Of a stretch of 64,000 nt of DNA, positions 23,729 through 35,200 are shown one piece after another (position 1 is the first letter of the stretch; each line of letters begins with the position of its first letter). Origin of the DNA: Tigriopus japonicus (taxonomy: Eukaryota; Arthropoda; Copepoda; Harpacticoida; Harpacticidae); contig JAAGOF010000185.1 in the NCBI GenBank assembly GCA_010645155.1, positions 1,124,688-1,188,687 of the forward strand. Direction: 5' to 3'. Position numbers and translations under genes: made by a program. Under the pieces are notes generated by a model that made no database searches, was not told the DNA's origin, and saw nothing but the letters and a program-made list of their open reading frames with translations.

Positions 23729-24266
23729 TAGGGCCCGGAAATATTTTTTTAAATATAAAATATTTTAAAAAATATTTCTCCAGTTTTCCTCGATTTTTTA
23801 AATATTTTGGCTGTTTCAAGGAAAAAATCAATATTTTCTCAAATATTCTAGTCAAAAATTTCGGGCAAAATTGAGGAAAAGAGATGAATGACCAATACTC
23901 AAAAGAGCCTTCCTAAAATGAACCCAAAGTACAAAAATCTCTACAAAATGGCATTTGTACCAAGAAAAGACATTCACAATCAAAACTATTGTCATATACG
24001 AAAAAAAACTGCGCCATCTATTGAGGCAAATTGAAAATTGTGTTGTTTAAATCAATTACATGTCAAGTTTGCCCCCCAAAACGGCCAAATGCATCAATTT
24101 CACCAGAAACAAATTTGGAAAATTGGTGCACACAGACAAAAATACCAAAAAATGGCCTTATCAAAAAATATTTCTTAAATATACGGCTTTTTCCAAATAT
24201 TTTGGGCTTTTGAAGAAAATATATTGGATATTTTGTCACTTTTTGCAAATATCTTTCCGGGCCTTA
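23729..24266. mobile_element. hAT-type non-autonomous element, family D, copy 1
   Basis: 538 bp, bounded by an exact 8-bp target duplication GTTATTAG (23721-23728 and 24267-24274). The terminal inverted repeats are TAGGGCCCGGAAATA and, inward from the right end, TAAGGCCCGGAAAGA. The interior is AT-rich with many AAATATTTT motifs and has no transposase. A second full copy lies at 53202-53743, and fragments lie at 47574-47680 and about 48755-48850. Confidence 0.88.
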
Positions 24267-24694
24267 GTTATTAGTATAAATGTGTTTACGATTGACCACA
24301 TACGTTGCTAAGTTTTTGTTTCGTGTAATGAAAAAATATCGTGTCTTTAAAAAAAAATAATCGAAATTTGAGGTCAATTCCTTTATTCATTTGCCAAACC
24401 TGAAGCAACTGGCTCTCATTCAAACTGGTATTTTTAAAGCTTATTAGAATAAGAAAATTCAAAGTTGAAAAATTCCACTTTGTGACGTCCAATTTTGTCT
24501 AGATATCCGATATCAAGCATCATACTTGGTCACAATGAGCCCATAAAGTTCCCCCTTTCAGGTTGCTAGGGTCCTTTTCGGTCACATGTCCTCCAGAAGA
24601 GCCATTACCGATTTCAGGAAGTGGGCATGGATGGTATCAAGCATGATCTGGCAAGTGCTGGAAAACAGTATAGGTGTACAGTACACTCAATAGG

Positions 24695-25250
24695 CGAGAA
24701 GCACTGAATTTCCTCGAGTGGAAGGCTAGCGATGCCACTTATGATTTTGAGCAGAGTCAAACCAATTACATTTTTCTGCAAACGAAACTTTGCTTCTGTT
24801 GGTTGAACTGGGTGTTTCAGTTTTCAGCCACTTTTAGCCTCTCAAAGCTCAGTAAAAATCTTACTAAGACCCAAAAGAGCTAACGCGCTTCTGGATCATT
24901 TTGCCACAAAACGTTTTACAATGAAATCTTGATTTAACATTATTGTTCGTCACCCCCAAAATCATTAAATCATTAAATCGAGTCGCTGTCATAGGAGTCT
25001 TACAAAGTCGGTAACCCTAAAAATTATCGTGAAATCGAAATTTATCATTAAATCGGAGATCGTTAAATCAAGATTTCACTGTATTCTCATCAATATTCAA
25101 GTTTAACAAGGCATAAATTCTCTCTCTAGCATTCTATTGAGCTGAAAATTGAAATACCTAGTCTGGCTAATGCAAACAAGGTGTCGCATTATTGCAGAAT
25201 AACGATATTCTCATCGCTTACCTACCGCTCCAGGAAATTCAGTGCTTCTA
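24695..25250. mobile_element. Diverged fold-back element, family C, split by a pogo-type MITE
   Basis: The left half (about 24695-24890) and right half (about 25095-25250) align with the arms of the fold-back element at 21313, sharing GGAAGGCTAGCGATG and complementary CATCGCTTACCTACCGCTCC. Between them sits the TA-flanked MITE 24919-25081, so the fold-back copy is the older of the two. Confidence 0.6.
24919..25081. mobile_element. pogo/Tc1-mariner-type MITE, copy 2
   Basis: 163 bp with ends CAATGAAATCTTGATTTAAC and the complementary AAATCAAGATTTCACTG. It is flanked on both sides by TA (24917-24918 and 25082-25083). It is homologous to 5081-5256, including the internal GGTAACCCTAAAA-like segment, and non-coding. 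Confidence 0.82.
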
Positions 25251-26919
25251 GGTATATGTAATGAATGGACAAGGAAGGATGAGTCCTCTAGATAAACAGG
25301 GTACATTCAGCCCACCAATCCAGACAACCAATGTGATTTGAGACAAGTTTGATGGACTTGCATTTCCATATGCTAAGCTTATCAGATTCGGGGTGTTTTC
25401 GGGGCAGGTAAATTCCCGATATTTGCTTTTGTGTGGGCAAGTTGGTGGGAGAATCACGAGAAGAATTGTGGGTGGGAGAGTGCAATTTCCCACCCTATTC
25501 AGGCCAATTAAAGACTGTTTTCATTGGTGCAATTTAACTGGGCGATGACAGTTGTCGGGATAAGACTTTGTCCAGGTTTATTTTGAGGCTTGAAAACATT
25601 GAATATGAGAGATTTGTTCAACACAACACGTTCCAAAAGGTTTTTTTTTAAATAGGGCTCTAGGGCTCCTACGTTTGATTATTTTTTGCAATGAAATTGG
25701 TAAAGTTTAACGAAAATTAACGTCAAGATAGGTATACATTTTGTATGTTAGAAGAATGTTGAGGTAAGGGAAAAAAGGAACTTTGGTTATATTTTATACC
25801 TAAAATGAATAACGCTTTAGAAAACTGACACCAAAAATATTGTTGTTAACGCAGATTTGTTTGAAGGTGAACTTTTATAATACACTTTGGCATGACCGAG
25901 AGTCGCAATAAATCATTCATTCATGCAAAAAAAGCTCAAAAATATCAAGACAAAATTTTAGCTTATGCTGGCTATGTCTTGGTTAAGTAAAAATGTATCC
26001 TAAAATGTTTGAGGTATTTTTAACCCTCTTTTTACTTGTTTTAAGCACAATGCACTTAAGCACTTTTGGCAAATTTTTGGTATCTTGACTTTTCACTTTG
26101 TTTTTAAAAAATTGTTATTGCTGGCTTAACATTTCCTTCTAACACTGCTAACAAAATTGACACATCATTGGTATTTGTATGCAAACGTCATGATTTTAGA
26201 GCATATCTCTAACAAATAGGGTTTTCAGTAAAAAGGGGATTTCCTTAACATTTACTTTGCCAATGTTCTTTTTTTGCCACTTTTTACGGTCTTATCATCT
26301 TTGAGCGGAAAGTAAATATACAACCTAAAAATAAATATTTTTGGGCTTAAGGGGAATGAGATCTCAAAAAACATTGTAATAACCTTCTCAGTCCTCCCAG
26401 ATAATTCAATTTAGCATGCCATCAACAAAGGGTTTCGTCATATTTGGCTCCAAATCTGCCCACACTTCTCCTATTGATCTCCAAACTGAGGGCAAGTTTC
26501 AGGAAAGTCGAAGTTTGGAGTCCTCATCTTTTATGATAGAGCAAATTTTCCATGGCAGAATGAAACCCAACTGATTTTTTGCACGACAATCACATTAGAC
26601 ACAATGGAATTCAACGAACGGCTCTTTTGACTTTTAGATTTCGCTTGTGCACTAAAAATCTGACTCGCCAAAATATTTTCTCAATGGGTTCATCGCGATC
26701 ATCTCGAGCTAAAATAACATTGAGCCGAAGTTGAATGTAACGAACAACCTTGGATCTCTTCATTTTCTTGGCGACAAAGTTTGCAATTGTTACTGATTTC
26801 TAAAAAGAGTTCATCTTTTGTAAATGAATGCTGGATTTTTGGGTTGAGCCACGCCCGGCTTACCAAGGCAGGCATTAAGTAGTCAATTTGTTACGTTAGG
26901 TTTTTGATTTCATGTCCGG
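25251..26919. other. Intergenic spacer
   Basis: AT-rich, with no supported gene or RNA. The open frames at about 25250-25490 on the - strand are proline-rich and show no domain. No bounded transposon was recognised here. Confidence 0.45.
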
Positions 26920-27056
26920 TATGAAAATGGTTCTCCGTCTGTGGATGTAGAATAGCGTCTAAAAGTTTCCTTGGGAAAGGTCTGGAAGGAGGATCGATCC
27001 TGGGACCTCTCTCACTAAAGGTCTGGGCTAACCACGACACCACGTCTCCTCCCTAA
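26920..27056 (-). mobile_element. tRNA-derived SINE-like element (head region)
   Basis: On the - strand, from 27056, the sequence carries a tRNA-like RNA polymerase III promoter: A-box region GTGGTGTCGTGGTTAG and B-box GGATCGATCC about 40 nt further on. The anticodon arm does not pair and the acceptor stem is not closed, so it is not a working tRNA. A non-tRNA segment with CTTCCAGACCTTTCCCAAGG continues for more than 80 bp, as in a SINE body. The 3' end could not be fixed. Confidence 0.5.
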
Positions 27057-27114
27057 AGCTGTTGTAAATGGAAAATTTGGTTCATGAAGTGAAAAGTTGT
27101 ATTATCTCAAAATT

Positions 27115-27177
27115 ATGTAGTGAAGAGAGGTAGATATGTAGTGGAGAGAGGTAGATATGTAGTGAAGAGAGGTAGAA
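27115..27177. repeat. 21-bp tandem repeat, three units
   Basis: Three consecutive 21-bp units of the form ATGTAGTGAAGAGAGGTAGA with one or two substitutions. They lie inside an interrupted copy of the fold-back family C arm (compare ATGTACTGAAGAGAGCATATA at the corresponding point near 21488). Confidence 0.8.
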
Positions 27178-27184
27178 TGAATTA

Positions 27185-27469
27185 GGGGGCTAACAGAGAC
27201 ATGTCACTCCAGCACAGCCAGTGGAGATTTGTTTTGAACACACTTCATTGATCTGGCAGCAAGAGTGTCAAGTGACTAGATTAATTATACATTGCTCTTG
27301 TTTGACCAAAGCAGTTGAATGAGCAATTTTGCCACTGACTCCCTAAAAACACAAGTTTGGGTTGTGAATCACGTTACTTAGCGTGTTCAATGTCAAATCT
27401 CATCGCACACACAGTGCAGGCTTGATGACCCAGGAATACTTTTGGAGTGTCATTTCTATGTTAGCCCTC
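27185..27469. mobile_element. TA-flanked MITE, complete copy
   Basis: 285 bp. The left terminal repeat GGGGGCTAACAGAGACATG and the right end (inward) GAGGGCTAACATAGAAATG continue pairing for about 26 bp. TA flanks both ends (27183-27184 and 27470-27471). It inserted into a fold-back family C copy whose right part resumes at 27473 with GAATGAATGGGCCCGCCCTTTTGTGG. A truncated copy is at 13488-13729. Confidence 0.82.
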
Positions 27470-27544
27470 TAGAATGAATGGGCCCGCCCTTTTGTGGCGG
27501 TAATTTTTATCTTAAGAGGGCTTAATCTGATTTTCTGGACATTC

Positions 27545-30500
27545 TGATCCAAAAAGAGTCCTTTTTGGATCAGAATGCAATTGATTATTTTTCGTACGGG
27601 AAAATTGAAATTCTCATCGCCTCAAGGTACTGTACTGTGATCATTTTGACTTCAAGACTTTTGGCAACCTCGCCTTGCTCAGTAAGCTTTTCAAGAGTTA
27701 AAAATGACTCTGTTGATGGTTTAATGGTTCCAATACCCGTCTTGGCATCTCCATGTTCATGTCCAATTATGAAATTCATAAGCATGATTTGACATATATT
27801 TTTTGGACGGATGTTCACAATTGGGTTTTAAATTGTTTGACGGCGATTGTTGTATTCAAAGTTTCCACCCCAATTAAATTCTCGACACCTTTAGTAGAAA
27901 AGGTTTAAGGCATGTTATTCACCGTAGCTTCTTTTTCGAAGAACCGGAATTAAATTGTTCACACATGAACCAAGTCCTTGTCTTAAGGGCACTCGGTAAA
28001 CTGTTAAATTCTTACAAATCCTTACATAGTCTTAGACTTGATCTGGACTTGATTCCTTCAATCAATCGATCGGTTTTCTACGATCTTTTTTGGGTCAGGT
28101 TTTAACCCTTTGTAAAATGAGTTTTCTCCTTCAGCTTGATTTGAACAAGGTGAACAACGCCCACAAAAACAAGGAAGCTTGTTGAACCACCCACTTGAAA
28201 CACACCTCTTGTACTGGAAGTTGCGTTCGCCAGAAAATGAGGTTTCTAGTGTCTTCATCTGGATTCTCATTCCCCTCCAAGGTCAACTAAAACAAGCTAT
28301 TCTAAAAAAAACTTGAAAACAAAAAGGGCGATATGGTCACTTTTAGATCATTTTTGGGATTTTCAGGTTTAATTTTTGTGTCAAATGGTGGATCTTATTG
28401 TCTGGAGAGAGTTTGTTCCTCATCATGCATACCTTAGCTTCTTGTATTCTTTTTTGGTAATAGCCTTTTTTCTTAATAATAAAAAGTCTTCTTTTCTGGG
28501 TACCTATTATTGGTTGAAAGCTCTCATGAAGCTAAGTCGGAAGAATCATGGGTCATTTAAAAAATGGAGGTAGACGCTTGCGCTCGTCAGATATTCGACG
28601 TTGGTTTTACATGCCAAGAAAAAGACCTTCAGGTGCTTCAGCCTATAGAAAAAGATCACTTGATATGCGGCCAACTTGGTCTATTAATGGCAACAGTTTC
28701 ACTGCTTGAAATCCAACTTGCTTGTCTTTTCTCATGATTGAAGAGCAACGTGAAGAACAAAAAGTGACTAGGTTTCAGAGAGTAATCAACGTGTAGTTGC
28801 GTTTCTAATCTCGAAACCTCAACCTCAAGGAAACCAACGGAAAAAAATTTCTCACAGTGCTTGGTTGTTGCCCCTGAAAGTTCAAAACAATGTGAGTAGA
28901 AACAACACTGAAGAAGGGAGTGCTTCAAGGTGCCAAACGAGCATCTTAATCAGAGAAGAATGGGCCGAGGCAAAACCAGGAGAAGCGTGCGTACCTGCGT
29001 TTGAACCCGAGCGGGCCTGATCAAGAATTCAACGAGCTCGACTATTCTCCGTAGGTTCGAGACGAACTCACTCCAAACCAATCAGGGAGAGACTCCCTGA
29101 GGTATGGAGGGCAACAATAGCCAAACAACGAATAAAATGGGCACAGTGCCACGCTTGGGTGGACGAACCCAAAAGCTAAATCTAAAAATCACCATTACGT
29201 CAGTAGTGAGATCTGCCGTGCCAAGAAGACTCCATTCATTCAGACCTGGATATATGCATACTTGAGAACTTAGTGAGGGGATCTCTGGAAGAAAAACCCA
29301 TTGTCGCATTGGATTCCCTCAATCATTTTGGGTAAGACATCGAACGATACGAATATTTTTGGACATTGAAGAATCCCAGCCAAGCAAAGAGACATGTATT
29401 GATTAAACAAGTTGATGCACTTGAGGCAAGTTTTCTTGAAGATGGAGCCCGGAAGTTGTTCATGAACCATGATCATGCTGAGAGGCTTTTTTACCCGTTT
29501 CAGAGACTAAATCAAATATGGTTTTAGGAAAATTGTTCTTCAATAGCTACATTATTGTTTCAACGAGCTTCAATCTTACACCATTTTGTGCACTGAATGT
29601 ACATAGTATCCAATTTTAAGAATTGGACGGAACAAGGAAAGTTATTAGAGAGGAAAGAAAACCTGCTCTATTTTTGTCATTACACACACATCTTGGAAAA
29701 TTAGCACAGTGGTCTCACTTGATGCATTTATGCATGCATGATAGAAAAATGCATTCAAAAGATGAAATAGTGGATGTATTTATAACAAATCAGAGAATCA
29801 ACGACTTTTTTAAAGTTTTTGAAGGTGCATATGAAAGTTTAAAAATACACTTTAACGATTTGGTAATTCTCCTTACGAACGTCAAAATAATTGATTTTTG
29901 TAATTAATTGGAAAATAATCTATCCACCTGGAGAAAATCACACAATTCGTGACGTTTTTTTCTGACTTATCCACTGGATTTTTATTTTGGTGAATCAACC
30001 CTCTTGCTCACTCAAAGATAATTGTGATGTCATTGTCAAGGCCAACAATATCATGGTTGTTTCATTGTCTAGTCGTTAAACAAGTTTGGTTAATCATAGG
30101 ATTGCGTGGAGACCCCACCAAAAATCATCGAATGTCTCAATGGACATTCTTGAATCAGAATTATCACTGTTTGCCATGCTCTCCGTAAAGCTCTTTATAC
30201 TTGAAAAGTATGTGCAACAAAAACTTTTTCTTTGGAATAGATTATATTGTGTATAATAAATTATAAATAAAAGATTATAGTTTGTTAGCCAAAATTATCG
30301 AATTATTCACTATTTCATAATTGCATTTCAAATGATTAATGATGCTACAGTCATGCCTTAGATTTATATGTAATACCTTGACATTCAAAAATCAAAAATT
30401 CGATGAATTCAGGGATTTCTTGAACATTTGAACAAAAATATCAAAAACAGATAGGCAACTTTGTTAATTTTAGTGTGGTTCGCTACAATTGTTTGAAAAG

Positions 30501-32214
30501 CGCTTCAGTCAGAAACCCAACTTGATATCACAATGGGCATTGGTCAAAATACACAATAGAATGTGGTTCCTTTGTTTCCAATGAATGAATGAGATGCTGA
30601 GGACTGAACTGATAAATCGAGGCAAAATGATTCGCCTATTACGGCATTCAATCAAAAAGGACTTGAAATCTGGCAAGCCACCTTCCCACATGGCTTCAAA
30701 TTGAATTTGGTTGACTTTGCTTTAGGTTACCTCATTCCTTGCAAAAAACCGTAGGACTCCAACCCACGTGCTACAATTTGGTTTTCGCAACGTCCACACC
30801 CCTCATCACAGTGACATTGCATTTGGACAACCGTAGAAGCCCATTTGCATACCTTAAAAGAGATCCTTGTTGTCGCACTTAGTTTTGGTGGGTGATAAAA
30901 GGACCTTCGATTAGTTGAGGGTTTATCTTGGGTTTTTGGTGGGTGCTCTTGAAATGCATGTTTACCCACCAAACCAATCTACACAACGGTCACAAGACAT
31001 GAACACCCAGAGGGAAAATTAAGACTCGATCGACTGTTATCTTGAAGGTATTTGAAATAGGGATGGACCGAAATTTCGGCTCTTGAAGCACACCCTTTGG
31101 CTTTTTATTCAGATAGGAATTAAAACAATATTTGCTTTGCTATTGCTACTTTGAAAGTTGAAGGAAAGAGTAAAGAAGCCAACTAGAACCCCATTTATTA
31201 CAACAGGTTCACGTAATCAATTAGAAAGTATCATCCAACATTGATTTTTAGAAATTCAAAGCTTTGAAGGAAATCTAAAGCAATTATTGTCCAAGAACAT
31301 ATAATTAATTACAAAAAAGTAATTGTTAGAAAAATATCCGATGATATAAATCCTATTGCAATAAATATTGTAAAAGTTAAAAATGAGACGGGAGCTATTT
31401 AAATTTAAGCTCGGTTCTTGGCATGGAACCCCCAATCCGATATCTTGGTCTTAGATTCATCACTAGCTTTGCCGCGAACTTTTCCCTTGGCTAAAATTAT
31501 ACTGTTACTGTATAATAGAGATAGTATTTTTGGTCACATTGTTTTTCAATTACGCGGCTACTTCGAATCATAAAAGTCCCCTTATTATACCTTTGCAACA
31601 ATTTTCAAATATTAATTCCTGTAAAAATTGCATCATGGTTTCTTTTCCACAACATATGAGAACTGCTCTGTTAAAACTGCATTTTGTTGTTGCTTTCAAA
31701 AACCCTCCATGGTCAAATATGCTTCGTAGAATGTTGGTTCATTAAAGAAAAGTATGGAATATTGATGAAACAGCTCAGGTGCCAAGAAATTGCAATTCTT
31801 TGGAATTCAAACAAATCATATTTGGTGCGTGTCAATTGATTTACCATTGTTCATCGATCCCTTTGTGGGGAGTTGTTCCAAAGATATTTATGGTCGTAGA
31901 CATCACGCCTGAGGAGCTCCTCGTTATTCAAAAAGTCCCGAAATGGTTATACAACAACAACAACACTTCTGGCCGCTCTCAAAGCTCATTTTAGAATGTG
32001 TCGAGTCTGCACAAGACTCTCGAGTTCCTTGGAATTTGTAATTTGTACTCTAAACCCCCAACAAAGTCTTGTTGGTTGTTCATTTGGCGATTGGAGGCTC
32101 GGGTAATTTAGGAGGAATGATGAATTACATGTTGGTCAGAAAACCAATGCACCAATATTTTTAGCCGCAAGACATCATTCATCCTGCGGACAATAAGAGG
32201 ATTCTTATTTTCAG
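27545..32214. other. Gene-poor region before the Dumpy-like gene
   Basis: No convincing gene. A hairpin CTGATCCAAAAAG/CTTTTTGGATCAG type palindrome lies at about 27545-27574. An open - strand frame at 27585-27818 was examined and not recognised. A GC-richer patch at about 28970-29280 has no domain-bearing frame. An isolated hAT terminus (GGGATGGACCGAAATTTCGG) lies near 31063. Much of the remainder is plain AT-rich sequence. Confidence 0.4.
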
Positions 32215-32271
32215 ATTGCCCGGGAGCAAATCGCTTACAAATCTTGACCAGAGCTTGGGACGACAACGACC
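32215..32271 (+). promoter_or_regulatory. Probable 5' UTR end of the Dumpy-like gene
   Basis: TTCTTATTTTCAG at about 32202-32214 is a strong 3' splice-site consensus lying 57 nt before the start ATG. A 5' UTR intron is therefore likely, with the transcription start further upstream. No TATA box was assigned. Confidence 0.35.
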
Positions 32272-35200
32272 ATGTGGTCCCAAACCCTCTCGGTGGTGAT
32301 CTTGACCATCGCTGTCCAAGAAGTGGTCTCACAATGCTCACCAGATACTTGTGGCCCCAACACGAACTGCAGAGTAAGGCTCAGTTTTTGTAAGTTTTTA
32401 CTGTTTTATGATAGAAGCTTGTATATGCATTCTAAAAAGCAACAGCTGCAAGGGGAGGTTTGATGACGTCACACTCCCTTTTTTTGGAGGACATTTAAGC
32501 ACAAGTGATGTTCCGCAAAAGACGAGGTTGCGTCAACTCGACACACATCTTAGTTAAGCCATATAAATTTGGAATTCCTAAGGTTGATTAAATCAAATTT
32601 CATTGACTTGTCATGAATTGACAATGTTTTGTAATAAACTTGAAATCTCGAAGAGTTGAACAAACCCAGATGTGATGTGGAAAACCTGAACAAGGATTTC
32701 AGCATACTGTTTGCAAGTGCCCCTAACGGAAAAAATATGAACTAGCTTCTCATCAAGTTCAAGCACTCATTGACCCCTCTTGTTGTGTCCGTGTTTATTT
32801 GTTGGCGCAATTTGTTTTGCCTTAGATGAGCTCACAAATATTATGCAATCTTAAGACTCAAAAAGAAACATGGAGTTTGTCAACGAGGTTTTACTAATTG
32901 AGGGACACTTTCTTTCATAACGAAATAACCTCCTAATGCAAGGTCATCAAAAACCATCGATGGCTTTGTGGATTAAAACATTCCCATTAGGCTCACTGCA
33001 TTCAATCTGTACGACATATCTCGTCGATGCATCCTTTTACTTTTTGGTAGGCCACTTTTTCATAGTTGCCCTCCAAAAACATGCAATAATTTTTGTACTG
33101 CCGTGAATGCTAAAAATATTTGGGTCAGGAATGAGTGCCAATCAAGAAATGTGCCCTTCAAAATATTTTAATCGCAAAGGAACTATAAACTAGAAAAAGT
33201 CTACAAAAGAGGTTTCGATGGCGTTTGAAAAAAAAAACATTTCAAGTTATTCATAGTTCAACACAGGTTAAAAAAATAAATGATAAATTCCATTTGGCGT
33301 TTGATTGGGAAAGATCTCGTACTGGAAATGTGAGGCTTCTTTGTTGTTGTTTTACAATGGGCCAATTTGAAGATTGAGTGATAAAGATTCAAGAAACCCC
33401 AAGGAAAAGTCGAGACTGAGAAAACCTGATCGAGATATGCATCACAAACTAAGAAAAACTTGTTGCTTTGGTTGGCAATACAAAAGGTACAGTGGCATGT
33501 TAAAACATTTTGAACTCAATTTTCTTCTGCTTCAGACAAACCTGGGCGAATGTGAGCTGTTTGAGTCAAATATATTTAATAGCGTATAGGCCACAATCAA
33601 CACACAAGATGTAATGAAAAATGTGTGAAAAAATGAACAAAAAAACTTTTCATTGCCATTGGCCGTTTACAACATCACTTAAAAGTGCTAGAATGGAATA
33701 ATGCACATATTGGGAATTTAGTATGCCTTCAGAGAAGGGCTTGTTTGGAAAACGGTGGGCATCCTAAAGATTCTAAAAACGTCTTCCGTTCTAAAAGAGC
33801 CATAAATTTATAAAACATTTTGCCAGAGCATCTCCGACGATTCTACTTTTTAGATGAACCCTTGTTGAGTTTTAAACGAGATTTGGATCGGTTTTTACAA
33901 CCCATACCCGATCAGCCATTTGTTCAAGGTTGCCCAAGGGCGGCAAACTCGAACGCATTACTTGACCAAATATTTTTTGTAAGAAATGACATTTTGTAAA
34001 TTTACTCATGAATTACGGGGAAACCATTCCCTTGTATCGGTTAAAAATCTGAGGATTGTCTTTTTTTAAATACCTTGGGTGGAGGATTAACTTCTTTAGC
34101 AAAAAAAACAATGGTTCCTGAATTGATTGGTCGCACTCAGAATCAAGTGTATATTCAGGATTCCTGATGAAAAGGAAAGCCCACGAAAAAGTGCAATGCT
34201 TCGAAAGAAATCTTGGAGTCTTAAAAAACCTTGAAGAGCAATAATTTCGATGATAGTACATAGTAAATATAATTCTGGTGGGACCCTGATCCTAAATCTG
34301 ACCACTATTGATAATTCAACCATTTTTTTCCTAATGTTATTCCTCTGAAAAATCCTATCTGTTACAGGTCCAAGGGAGTGCCGCTGTTTGTCGGTGTAAT
34401 TCAGGCTGGGATCATGCACCAGGTGGCAACACTATCGAGGGTTGCACTGTGAGAATCGGGGATAGTCAGCGGTCCTCAGCTGTCTCTCATAGAGCCACTC
34501 CTCCCCGGTCATCTTTCGGCTCCCTGAGCAACCGATTGGGAAGCAACCGATTCCAATCCAGTTCAGCTGCTGTCAGACAAAGCTTTGACAATGGCGATCC
34601 CTGCGCCACACGACCATGTGGGATAAGTGCCGATTGTACCTCGCAAGGAAATAGAGCTGTCAGTATTGGAGTTATGCGGTTTTTTTGTCTATATGGAAGA
34701 TTTTATGAGAAATTTTGTTTCAGGTATGCTCATGTCCTCCTCGTTATGAAGGAGATCCGTACACTGAATGCAGGCTCGATCCTTGCGAAAGCACCCGTTG
34801 CGGTGTCAATGCTAAATGTGAAAGAAGAGGTAAATGTACTTTTATGTTTTTCGCTTGGTTATGCTCAAATTTGGGTTTAGTCTAAAGATAGAGTTTCAAA
34901 GTTATGTTTACTTTCTTAAGAGGAGCAATTTTAGAGGATTGGCCCAAAATATCTCTACAATTTTCAAAAAGGAAGGAAGAAAGTTCATCCTTCACCAACT
35001 ATCAAATTGGTGTAAAGTCGTTGATATTCTGCATGTATTTCTTCACAAAAAGCTATCATAAATTGGGATCTCATCACATGCGTCTATCTGTTTAGGAAAC
35101 CAAGCAATTTGTACCTGCCCGCCCGGATTTAATGGCGATCCCTTCATCAGATGTGATGATAATCCTTGCAACTCTAGCCCTTGTCATCCTAATGCTGATT

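Noticed and set aside
26990..27056. A second functional tRNA gene
   Set aside because: A-box and B-box are present, but the acceptor and anticodon stems do not pair. Kept as a SINE-like element instead.
29623..29907. 94-codon + strand open frame
   Set aside because: No recognisable domain or splice context; not distinguishable from chance in AT-rich DNA.
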